From positions 1 through 27,484 of the forward strand of contig JADJRG010000009.1 in the NCBI GenBank assembly GCA_016712315.1: a stretch of DNA of 27,484 nucleotides, given 5' to 3'. This document shows positions 17,398 to 25,300 of the stretch, piece by piece. The notes beneath the pieces were generated by a model. It saw only the letters and a program-made list of their open reading frames with translations. It did not search any database and had not been told where the DNA came from. The translations under genes were made by a program, and so were the position numbers. Numbering within the stretch: the first letter of the stretch is position 1; each line of letters begins with the position of its first letter. The DNA is from Nannocystis sp. (GTDB lineage Bacteria > Myxococcota_A > Polyangia > Nannocystales > Nannocystaceae).

Positions 17398-18109
17398 TTA
17401 GCGGCAGACGTCGGGTCCGCAGGCGGCGTACCAGCCGGCGTTGTTGACCTTGGCGCTGGCGAACGCGCTCGTGAGGTTGTTGGCGGTGCCGAGGTGCTCG
17501 ATCTCGATGATAAGATACTCCTTCGAGCCCACCGTGACGGGGGAGTTTTGATAGAGGGGGAACTTGATCGGGGTGACGAGGCCGTCGTTGCTGAAGAACT
17601 GAAAGCCGCGATACTCGCTGCCGACCTGCGTACCGGGGCCGGTGGGCTTGGTCGAGACGTAGAAGCGGACGACAATGTCGAGGAATTGGTGCCGTTGTTA
17701 GCGAGGTTGAGCGCGACGGTGATGTCGACGGGGCTGTAGCCGGGGCGCTCCTCCTGGACGAGGCGGATCTTCTTCTTGGGGGGATCGGGAAGTCGTCGAC
17801 GTAGGGATCACCGAGGCCGGTGACCGGGGTGACGATGTTCACCTGGTCCTTGTGGCTGTTCTCGTTGATCGTGATCTGCGAGTAGAGCATGTTGGCGGGG
17901 CAGCACGCCTGCCGCAGCACGTTTTGGAGGTCGTCGCAGCGGCGGGTGACGGTGGTGCAGCCGTTCTCGACGCGGACCATGCGGTCCGAGAGGGCCCGCA
18001 AGAGGGCGAGGTCTTCGGGGCTGATCCCGAGGACGTGGCAGATCCGGCGCTGCAACTCGCGGGACGTTTCGGGGTTCATGGGGTTGTGGATCATAATGTC
18101 GTCATTCAT
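17398..18109 (-). CDS. Candidate minor capsid or vertex protein, about 237 aa (two frameshifts)
   Basis: I start at the ATG at 18109, six bases after GGAGGAG; a longer start at 18124 would use that site as codons. The N-terminal 75 residues are helical with several Cys (RRICHVLGISPEDLALLRAL, NVLRQACCPANML). The rest is a beta-rich domain: RPGYSPVDITVALNLANNGT, FLDIVVRFYVSTKPTGPG, SEYRGFQFFSNDGLVTPIKF, KEYLIIEIEHLGTANNLTS, ending GWYAACGPDVCR. Frameshifts lie in a C run near 17778-17784 and near 17688. It sits immediately upstream of the double-barrel candidate with a 12-base gap. A single beta barrel beside a double one recalls vertex (penton) proteins; inference only. Confidence 0.5.
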
Positions 18110-18168
18110 CGCGTACTCCTCCATCCCCGCTGTGCGCGAGGTCCTGCTAGTTGGTGTTGTCTACCTTC

Positions 18169-18181
18169 GGGGCGTCGCCCC
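18169..18181. other. Short perfect hairpin in the largest gap of the cluster
   Basis: GGGGCGTCGCCCC has two 6-base arms around one base and lies in the about 88-base gap between two genes. No T run follows on either strand, so it is not a clear intrinsic terminator. It might mark a processing or regulatory site before the capsid genes. Confidence 0.3.
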
Positions 18182-18197
18182 AGATCTGTTGTCACTG

Positions 18198-18632
18198 TCA
18201 GATTCTCGGGGCCGCTACTCGGCCACGATGCGGCCTCCAGGCGGTGAAGCCGGGGATCCGCCCGAACATCTGGCGGAACTCGACCATGAGCTGGTCTTCG
18301 TCGATGTCTTTTGCAGCGCTGGCGGCGCTGGTGCTCGTGACATCTACCAGCGGCGCGCTGGCAGATTCACCCTGCGCGCCAGAGGCGGCGCTTGCCTCCG
18401 GTCGAGCGGCGTCGGCGGTGGTGGTGGTGGCGGTGGCGGTGGCGGTGGCGTCGATCGGGAGGGAGCCGACCCACCAGTCGAGCACGAGGACCCCGCCCGG
18501 GCGTAGGGCGCCGACGGCGGCAGAGGGGACCTCGAGGCGCACCTCGCGGCCGTCGCCGTCAGTGCCGAGGAGAGCGACGGTGGGAGCGTCGCCGCGGAGG
18601 ACTTGGTCGATGCGGAAAAGAGCCTTCATCAC
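18198..18632 (-). CDS. Unknown protein with small beta N-domain and Thr/Ala linker, 144 aa
   Basis: Begins at GTG 18632 or the adjacent ATG 18629 (GTGATGAAG), overlapping the stop of the membrane protein upstream. The first 60 residues look like a compact beta domain (KALFRIDQVLRGDAPTVALL, VRLEVPSAAVGALRPGGVLV, DWWVGSLP). It is followed by an Ala/Thr-rich linker coded by a short repeat (ATATATATTTT) and a helical end, EDQLMVEFRQMFGRIPGF. It has no recognised family. The last 15 residues are basic and may be altered by an unseen frameshift. Confidence 0.6.
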   Translation of the reverse strand: MMKALFRIDQVLRGDAPTVALLGTDGDGREVRLEVPSAAVGALRPGGVLVLDWWVGSLPIDATATATATTTTADAARPEASAASGAQGESASAPLVDVTSTSAASAAKDIDEDQLMVEFRQMFGRIPGFTAWRPHRGRVAAPRI

Positions 18633-19057
18633 GGCACCATGAGTTTCTGTAGGACGGCGCCAGTGGTGAACATCAGGCCGCCGAGGCTGAGGGTGTTACG
18701 GACAGTGACGGTCTCGTTCATGAGCGCGCCGGGTATGACGCCAAGCAGGCCCAAGACCGCGATGGCGGGGACCGGGCCGATGCTCTTCACGCCGCGGGTG
18801 AGGCGGCCGAAGAGGGCGCCCATGCTGACACCCGCGACGGCGGAGAAGCCGAGGACGGCGTTGTCCAGCAGGCTGCCGCGCAGGATCCGGTTGAGGCTGA
18901 GCATGAACTGCTCAGGGTCCTGCGCCTTCTTGAGGAGCCTGGAGGCGAGCTCGAAGCGCTCCGCCGCGCGGATCTTCTTCGTGACGTTGATCATGGTCTC
19001 CATGACCGTCGCTTCGGCGGCCTCTTCTTGGGTCATCGTCATGTCTACGGAGTTCAT
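18629..19057 (-). CDS. Membrane protein with two or three transmembrane helices, 142 aa
   Basis: An intact frame whose ATG at 19057 overlaps the previous stop (ATGA) and whose TGA overlaps the next start. The first 60 residues are an amphipathic helical region (TMINVTKKIRAAERFELASR, FMLSLNRILRG). Then come hydrophobic stretches NAVLGFSAVAGVSMGALFG, GPVPAIAVLGLLGVIPGAL and LGGLMFTTGAVLQKLMV, separated by basic turns (RLTRGVK). No family recognised. It is the most hydrophobic product of the cluster and would sit in the virion or host membrane. Confidence 0.75.
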   Translation of the reverse strand: MNSVDMTMTQEEAAEATVMETMINVTKKIRAAERFELASRLLKKAQDPEQFMLSLNRILRGSLLDNAVLGFSAVAGVSMGALFGRLTRGVKSIGPVPAIAVLGLLGVIPGALMNETVTVRNTLSLGGLMFTTGAVLQKLMVP

Positions 19058-20475
19058 TGGTTCTTCTCCTTTTCCTTCATCAATCTGAGAAATGTGCCCG
19101 TGATGAGGGCTAAATCTGACATGGGCTGCTGCTCAAGCACCTCGGCCCCTTGATTTAAGGCGACCTCGATCATCTTGTTCGCTCGCTCAGAACGTTGGTC
19201 GGCGCGAGCCTTCTCCTCGCGGATGAACTCCTGGAAGCGGGCCTTCGCCTCGGCGAGCCGTTCTCTCTCGGCCCGCATCCCTTCGTCGAAGCGCTCCTGC
19301 ATGCGCGTGATCTTGTCGGTCTCTCGGGCCTTCATGTCCTCGATCTTGTGGATCTCGCGGGTCTTCATGTCCGCGAGGTCGTCGGCGAGCTTTTTGGTCT
19401 CGGCCGCCACCTGGGCGTCGAAGCGGGCCTTCGCTTCCGCGAGCTGCGCCGCCTCCAGATCGAGGTTGTAGCGGTCTCTCCTGTTGGCTCGTTGGGCCTC
19501 CTCCAGCGCGTGCACATCCTCTCGGAGCCTGGCCTCGCGAGCTTCTAGAGCGCTCTCTCGCTGGATCACCATACGCGCCCGCTCCATGGCGAGCGCGGCC
19601 TCCATCTCCTTCTTCATGAGCTCCTGCTCGCGATCTGGCGGGCTGGTCAAGCGCGGGTTGGGGCCGTGAGGGTGTTGAGCTTCCACGACATCAGTAGACG
19701 CCGAAGAGCGAGAAGAGAGCAACGATTTTTTTTCGAGCGCGCTCCCAGGGCCAGAATTCGGCGAATTCAGCGCGTCTTCAATCTGTCCCAACAGCAAAGG
19801 GCCATGGTCTGCGCGGCCTCGTGGCCTGAATAGTGACACAGCGAGCCTGAAACCCGCCCTGACGTCACAGAAACGTGCTCTAACGATGTGACCTGACCCA
19901 ACGAGGGGCGTGCGCCTGTGTCGATTGCGCCGCTCGGTCGGTTCACTCGTGGAGTGCTCTCCTGCGCGCGTCGCTTCGCTCGTGGAATGCTCTCCTGCGC
20001 GCGGGGCACGTGGGTGCACGTGGGGTTCAGTCGCTATGGGTTGGGGTTGGTGGGCGGGAGCGTCGGCGCGCAAGTCGAGGGCCGATCCGCGCAATTTCTC
20101 GACGAGGTGAGGGTCGTCGATGAACACGCGGAGGTGATGGTCGGGCAGCAGCTCCGCGCACCAGATGCACGCGTGCTCGAAGCCGACACCACGGCGGCCG
20201 CGGAGGTACTGGTTCAGGGTGTCAGCCTTGATTCGGCCGCCAAGGCGCTTGGAGAGGCGCGTGGCGCGGCCTGAGAACACTTTCGCGGTCGCCGCGACGA
20301 GGGCCTTGCTGACCTGCTCTACGCCGCTCCAGGAGACGCGTAGGCCGTCGTAGCTGGACAAGAGCTTGATCGCCGTGTCGATCCGCAACTGCCTGCGGTG
20401 TTTGTGGCCGAGGCCCAGGACGCTCAGAAGGCCCCAGAAGTCGGCGCTGCTGCCGATAATGACGAAGTACCCCAT
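19054..20475 (-). CDS. HTH-like DNA-binding protein joined to a long coiled coil, 473 aa
   Basis: One open frame from ATG 20475. Residues about 70-115 look like an XRE-type helix-turn-helix (RLSKRLGGRIKADTLNQYLR, then GRRGVGFEHACIWCAELLPD). A Pro/His linker with a doubled RAGEHSTSE unit follows, then from about residue 285 a long charged coiled coil (EAREARLREDVHALEEAQRA, KKLADDLADMKTREIHKIED). An internal ATG at 19617, three bases after AGGAG, could start a separate 187-residue coiled-coil protein, so this may be two genes. HTH-plus-coiled-coil architecture recalls plasmid KfrA proteins, as an analogy only. A palindrome overlaps the promoter, which fits autoregulation. A relic of a paralogue of residues about 78-105 lies at 26.26 kb. 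Confidence 0.6.
   Translation of the reverse strand: MGYFVIIGSSADFWGLLSVLGLGHKHRRQLRIDTAIKLLSSYDGLRVSWSGVEQVSKALVAATAKVFSGRATRLSKRLGGRIKADTLNQYLRGRRGVGFEHACIWCAELLPDHHLRVFIDDPHLVEKLRGSALDLRADAPAHQPQPIATEPHVHPRAPRAGEHSTSEATRAGEHSTSEPTERRNRHRRTPLVGSGHIVRARFCDVRAGFRLAVSLFRPRGRADHGPLLLGQIEDALNSPNSGPGSALEKKSLLSSRSSASTDVVEAQHPHGPNPRLTSPPDREQELMKKEMEAALAMERARMVIQRESALEAREARLREDVHALEEAQRANRRDRYNLDLEAAQLAEAKARFDAQVAAETKKLADDLADMKTREIHKIEDMKARETDKITRMQERFDEGMRAERERLAEAKARFQEFIREEKARADQRSERANKMIEVALNQGAEVLEQQPMSDLALITGTFLRLMKEKEKNQ
19942..20003. repeat. Two 29-bp direct repeats at 33-bp spacing
   Basis: TTC(A/G)CTCGTGGA(G/A)TGCTC plus TCCTGCGCGCG starts at 19942 and again at 19975, with two differences. 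The period of 33 bases is 11 codons and codes RAGEHSTSE twice on the minus strand. It lies in the linker of the HTH/coiled-coil frame, so it is either a coding duplication or a doubled control site if that frame is really two genes. Confidence 0.75.
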
Positions 20476-20536
20476 GTCAGTAAGTTCCGAGGGGACAGCT
20501 TCCCTTCGGCAACGATCCCTTTCGCGCCGCGCGATT

Positions 20537-20564
20537 CAATGTGTCCTGTGTAGTGGACACATTG
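20537..20564. promoter_or_regulatory. Perfect 10-bp inverted repeat, probable operator
   Basis: CAATGTGTCC and GGACACATTG are exact reverse complements separated by 8 bases (TGTGTAGT). The site lies 62 bases upstream of the ATG of the HTH gene and covers the -10 region of a candidate promoter reading into it. A dimeric HTH protein binding here would block its own transcription. The palindrome is seen directly; its partner is inferred. Confidence 0.6.
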
Positions 20565-20575
20565 CCACTAGTAAA
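20547..20575 (-). promoter_or_regulatory. Candidate sigma-70-like promoter for the minus-strand cluster
   Basis: On the minus strand TTTACT (20575-20570) and TACACA (20552-20547) are separated by 17 bases, giving a start near 20540 and a leader of about 65 bases before ATG 20475. Both hexamers are imperfect. The -10 box lies in the spacer of the 10-bp inverted repeat, the usual position for repressor control. Confidence 0.4.
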
Positions 20576-20786
20576 CGTGTTCTGGCCAAGCGACAGTTCG
20601 TGCTCGAGAGGCGCGCCAGTGAGCGTGGATCAAGCGCTGGTGTTCCAGGCGAAACGGCGGACTGCGCGCAAGTGAGCCAGGCGAACGTGGACGGCGCGCA
20701 GATGAACCAGCGATGATGCTCGAAATCACCCTCGCCTGGCGGCGAGGTCGTGCGCGGCGGCATGGAGCGGCTCCGCCCCTCAAAGT
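20576..20786. other. Stretch without a convincing gene
   Basis: The open frames here on both strands have no coherent composition, ribosome site or recognised motif. I see only a short related pair, gcgcgcaagtgagccaggcg and ggcgcgcagatgaaccagcg, at 20666-20713, which may be a degenerate repeat. Confidence 0.4.
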
Positions 20787-20827
20787 TTTTTTCACAAAAA
20801 GGGAGATCTCTCCGGGAGAGATCTCCC
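20787..20827 (-). terminator. Intrinsic terminator, minus strand
   Basis: GGGAGATCTCTCC (20801-20813) and GGAGAGATCTCCC (20815-20827) are exact reverse complements with one base between. On the minus strand the stem is followed at once by TTTTTGTG. It lies about 50 bases after the stop of the minus-strand gene at 20876, as expected, and would shield the promoter of the virus-like cluster from read-through. Confidence 0.75.
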
Positions 20828-20875
20828 CTGCGCCTTCGGCCGATCTCGAGGCGTGAGCCCTCGGTGAGCGATCCC

Positions 20876-21240
20876 TCAGCACGGGCCAGGCGGCACGCTG
20901 GCGTGGCTTGTGTGCTCGAACAGGCGCATGAGCGCGTCGAGGCCGTCGAGCCGGGCTCTCTTGCCAGGCTCTTCGATCGCCTCCGTGCGGGGCGCGAGGT
21001 CAAGGCCGGCAATCGAGAACGTGCTTTCCTTTGTGCGAGCGAGCGGGCTACGCGCCAGAAGAGGGCGTCGTCGTCGTCAGCGAGGGCGCCCGGCTGCTCG
21101 TAGACCTCCGCGAGCCGGGCCGCGAGGGCCTGCTCACCGCGGTCGAGTCAGCCCTGTTCGTGTCGTCGAGCGTCCTGGTGACGAGCGCTCGAATGGCCGG
21201 ATCGCGGGGCTGCTTGGCGTGCGCCAGCGATTTATGGCTT
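20876..21240 (-). CDS. Unknown helical protein, about 120 aa (frameshifted, start unclear)
   Basis: Three consecutive minus-strand segments in different frames read as one protein: KSLAHAKQPRDPAIRALVTR, then EQALAARLAEVYEQPGALAD with DDALFWRVARSLAQRK, then IAGLDLAPRTEAIEEPGKRA with LDALMRLFEHTSHASVPPGP and a TGA at 20876-20878. Shifts are needed near 21140 and near 21020. The intrinsic terminator about 50 bases downstream supports the gene and its direction. No start codon is in frame above 21240, so another error or a truncation is likely there. Probably helical throughout; no family recognised. Confidence 0.4.
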
Positions 21241-21243
21241 TAA

Positions 21244-21555
21244 GGACAGATCTAGCGGCTCAACTCCTTCCGGGCGGCGGCGCGGTGAGTCCCGCGCAGC
21301 TCGCTACTCGGCACGATCGGCCGCGCGATCGGTACTGCTGCCCAACCATCAACGACCTTGCGGCTGCTCGCGGAGACACGGGACCATCACGCGCGCCGAT
21401 ACCCGCCGAGACCGAGCACGCCGCCGACGACTCCCGCGACGTCCTCCGCCACGAGGAAGCGGTCGCGCCGCGTCGGTGGACCTCTCGATCCCGACGTGGT
21501 ACGCGTGGTCGCGCACGCTTGAGCCGCCTGTTGCCGGTCGAGCTCAAGAAGAGCA
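21244..21555. other. Stretch without a confident gene
   Basis: Open frames exist on both strands but none has clear coding character. The best is a minus-strand end reading RDRFLVAEDVAGVVGGVLGL with a short hydrophobic helix. I could not connect it to a start or a neighbour. Confidence 0.35.
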
Positions 21556-21584
21556 TTGACTTGGAGCGCCGATCCTGTTGAAAT
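21556..21584 (+). promoter_or_regulatory. Sigma-70-like promoter with almost no leader
   Basis: TTGACT (21556-21561) and TGAAAT (21579-21584) are separated by exactly 17 bases. Transcription would begin near 21591, three bases before the ATG at 21594, so the message would be nearly leaderless. Confidence 0.5.
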
Positions 21585-21593
21585 GGGCGCGAG

Positions 21594-21848
21594 ATGATCC
21601 CGCGTGAAACCCTCAAGATCACCAAGGCAGACTCCTCGGAGCGGATGGCCGAAGCAACCGTTGAGCCTCAGCGCGGTGGTTCGGTTCGCTTCTTCGTCTG
21701 GTCGACATCGTGCGGAGTTGCCAAGGGCGACACAATCACGCGGACCACTCCAGCCGGGGACGAGAAGTACGAGGTCGACTCGGCTACCTTTGTTCGCGCA
21801 CCTGTTCAAAGTCTGGAGCATGTCGACGTCCGAGCGCGTAGGTCATAG
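21594..21848 (+). CDS. Small protein of unknown function, 84 aa
   Basis: An intact plus-strand frame starting just after a good promoter. The N-terminal half carries MIPRETLKITKADSSERMAE and a strand pair VRFFVWSTS. The C-terminal half has CGVAKGDTITRTTPAGDEKY and ends HVDVRARR. The GDxIxRxxPxGxxxxY pattern followed by a final strand resembles a group of small hypothetical proteins I recall from bacterial genomes without an assigned function. It lies on the same strand as the STAND NTPase gene, about 490 bases upstream, and could belong to the same defence locus, but nothing here proves it. Confidence 0.5.
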   Translation: MIPRETLKITKADSSERMAEATVEPQRGGSVRFFVWSTSCGVAKGDTITRTTPAGDEKYEVDSATFVRAPVQSLEHVDVRARRS

Positions 21849-22315
21849 AACTTCCCCGGGGAACCTCGCCCTCGACGCTCGGTGAGGCCCCCGATGAAGC
21901 GCGACGCTCGCTGGAGCACGGTCCGCCGCCGCAGAACCCGCGGCCCTGGCACGTGAATGGCACCCGGAGTTCGTCACCGCAGGTGCGGCGCGCGGTTCGG
22001 CCCCTGACGGCCTCGGGAGGAGGCTCCACAACTGGGGTGCTGGCGGTGCTGGCCCCCGCGGCGTCCGCCGCCCGCCGCTTCACCAGTGCGCGGCGCGAGA
22101 TCGTGGCTCGCCATCTTGAGACCCTGGCCATCCTCGGCGAAGTGCTCGCCGTTGGCGGCGACCAGTACGCCGCGATGGTCCCGGTCTCCTGAACGCTGCA
22201 CACAGAGCTGGTGCTCGTGGACGGTCTGTCAGCGGGCGAACAAGGAGAGCGACTACCTCGCGGTACCCGAGGTTTCTTCTGCTCGCCGCCGACCATTATG
22301 CGCGCGGGTGGCAGG
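21849..22315 (+). other. Gap with open frames but no reliable gene
   Basis: A plus frame is open from a stop at 21846 to 22192 (segments SLEHGPPPQNPRPWHVNG and ETLAILGEVLAVGGDQYAAM) but has no good start except GTG 21951. The frame after it holds ELVLVDGLSAGEQGERLPRG, which may be part of a longer, error-broken gene or an N-terminal extension of the STAND protein. I cannot decide. Confidence 0.3.
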
Positions 22316-22324
22316 TGGTATCAT
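22316..22324 (+). promoter_or_regulatory. Extended -10 promoter before the STAND gene
   Basis: TGGTATCAT matches an extended -10 element (TGnTATAAT with one change in the hexamer). No good -35 is seen, as is common for extended -10 promoters. Transcription would start near 22331, three bases before the ATG at 22334. Confidence 0.35.
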
Positions 22325-22333
22325 CCCTCCTAC

Positions 22334-25300
22334 ATGTTCGACCTCAAGGAAGGCGTGCCCGGGATACCACGCCGACTGCGTTACACCGTCGGTCACGTGA
22401 CGCACGTGGTGGAGCAGGACGTGCTACTCGCGCTCGAGGGCAATATCGTGCTGCTGGGAGACCCGGGCGCAGGCAAGACAACGATGACGTTGTGGCTCAA
22501 GCGGCAGGGCCTGGTGCGTTGTACCGCGCGGGCGTTAGCGGCTGGATGTTGCCCACCCGCTGGCGGCCGCCTCCTGGTGATCGACGCGCTGGACGAGGTG
22601 CCGGCGTGCGACGGCACTGCGCCAGTGGACCGCGTGCTGGGAGCGCTCTCCGCTGCCGGTAGGCCACGCTTCCTGCTCGCCTGTCGGACCGCCGAGTGGC
22701 GGGCAGCGAATGCGAACCTCATCGCAGAGATATTCGGCGCACCTCCGCTGGAGGTGGATTTGCTGCCGGTCGGACGGCAGGAGGCGCAGGACCTCCTCGC
22801 GGCGAAAGTCGGTGCAGACCTCGCCCAGGCTGCCATCCGCCGCTTTGACACCGCCGGCACGGAGGAGTTGCTCGGCAACCCGCAAACACTGACGATGCTG
22901 GCGTCCGTGCTAAAGCGAGGCCACCGGGCGACCTCGAAACTGGCGTTGTTTGGGATGTTCGCGGACGTGGCCTGGAACGAGCAAAACGAGCTCCGGCAGG
23001 ACGAGCCCCTCGGCAAGTTGGCTAAGGACGCCGTGCTGGATGCCCTGGGAGCGGGGTTCGCGGCGCTGATCCTTTGCGGGAAGGAGGCGCTCTGGGGTGG
23101 ACCGCCCCAGGGGGCCGGCGATCGTCTGCATCTGCCAGCGGTCGAGAGACTGCCGGGCGGAGCCCAGCTGCGCGACGCGCTGCGCAGCCGGCTGTGCAAC
23201 GGCCCGGCAGATGCCCGCACCTATCAGCATCGCCTCCTCGGGAGTATCTCGGCGCGCGTTGGCTAGCGGGGCGGGCCAACACGCCGCGCCACCGCAAGCG
23301 CGTGCTTGAGCTCATGCGGTGGCGCGACGTGGTGCCCGCCAACCTGCGCGGCCTGCACGCCTGGCTCGCCAACCTGGGCGACGATACGTTGGCGGAGAAC
23401 GTGATCCGCGCCGACCCGCTGGGCGTGATCACCTACGGGGACGCCGATGCGCTGGACGAGCCGCGTGCGCGCCTGTTGTTGAAGGCGCTGGAGGAGTTCG
23501 CAGAGCGTGACCCGCTGTTTCGCTTCGGCTGGCGGGCGCGCGCGAGGTCGCTGACGCGCGGCTCGCTGTTGCACGAGTCATGGCAAATCCTGAAGACGGG
23601 TCCGCGTGGCACCCCGGGCGCGGACGAGCTGCGCCTCCTCATCGCGTGGCAGATGGACGAGCAACATATCGTGGCGGAATACTCGAACGTGATGCTGGCC
23701 ATGTTGCTGGATGACCGGGAGCTTGACGCTGTCCGCTCTGCGATGGGGCGGGCGCTGGCTACGTACGGCGAGCGGAACGACTGGCCAGAAATATTGGATG
23801 CGCTGCGGCAGCAGGGGGGGGACAGTTGTAGGTTGGCGGCGGAGTTGCTGGACGATATCGGCTTCGAGCCGCTGAGCAACCGGCAGATAGCCGAACTAGT
23901 GCTTACCCTTACGCACCAGTTCGGCGGCTACTATTCCTTGCCCCAGAATTTCCCTGATGAGAGGCTGGACGGACAGCTGGACGCGCTGGCAGAAGGACTG
24001 GAGAACACTGAGTTGACCGGGGACTCTCGACTTGGCGTGGTCGGTGATCTCCTTGCGCGCCGGCTCGAGCGGCCGCTGGTCGAGCCGGTCGCGTTATGGC
24101 GATGGCTAGAACAACTAGTGCGATATGGCGCTCTCTCTAGCAGGGCTGAGGATGTCGCCTGCTGGCTTGCGGCGAATCCCAGCGCACGCCACGCCATTCA
24201 GAAGCATGTGCTGCTCGAAAGACCAGGAATAGATGATCTGCGTCAGCACGACTCTTGGTGGCTCAAGAAAGTGCCCGGCCTCGCGCCGACCGACGAGGAC
24301 GTCGTGGCGCTGCTCAACGGCTTGGCTGCTGACGATGCACGGTGGCGCGACGTCCTGGCCATCGCACGCCGTGACAACGAGATCGCTCTCGCGCCTCGAG
24401 CCGCCGCCCGCCGCTTTGCAGGCGGGGATGCAGAGGTATTGGCGTGGATCGATGCGCAGGCCGAGCTTCCGCCGCCGGAGTGGCAAGTACGGGACGAGCT
24501 GTTCGCCGAGGAACGCCGCCGTCAGCGTGACGAGAAATTCGCAACACATCGCGCATGGTACGCAAAAAACCGCGGGGTCATGCGCGTCGGGGACGGCGAG
24601 GTGCTGAGGGAACCGGCAAAGGCCTACCTCGGCCTCAACCCCGAACTGCCGCGTGAGGCGCCACCGCACAAGCGAGCCGCCGCTTGGCTGGGCGATGAGT
24701 TGGGAGCGGATGCACTGGTGGGGTTCGAGGCATTTTTGTCGCGTACCCCTGCTCCCGCTCCGGACGCCGAGCAGATCGCGCAAGAACTTGCCGTCAACCG
24801 TATCCCCGATGTGGGCTGGGTGTTGGTAGCGGCACTGGCCGAGCGGTTGCGGTTGCGGCTGGACGGCCCGTTCGCGGACGTGGCGGACGAGCGGCTGATC
24901 GCCGGGAGGCTGATAGCTGGGTGGCTGAGCGGGGTTGTCGCCAACGAGACGGGGCTCATAGCACTGGAGGCTGAGTTGGTGGAGCGTGGCGCCTTCGAGC
25001 GTTGTGCGCGGCTCCTTGTGGAGCCCCACCTCCGCCAGCGCACTTACAACCGGATGTGGTTGAGCCGGTTGATGCATTGCCACGCGCATCGCCCGCTCGC
25101 CGTGCGACTGGCTGCCGAGTGGTTGACAACGTACACCGACCTGCCGGCCGACACAGAAGAGGTGCTTATCGACGCGCTGGTGCGGACGGGCGACACGAAG
25201 ACCCTCGCGCGCTTGGCGCCTGCACGGCTCGACAGGACGCTGGACGAGCGCCGGCGACGCGATTGGCAGGCGGCGTGGCTGTGGGCGGACTTCGATGCTG

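Noticed and set aside
21031..21243. Plus-strand 70-residue frame with EEGVVVVSEGARLLVDL
   Set aside because: It is the reverse strand of the better-supported minus-strand protein that ends before the terminator.
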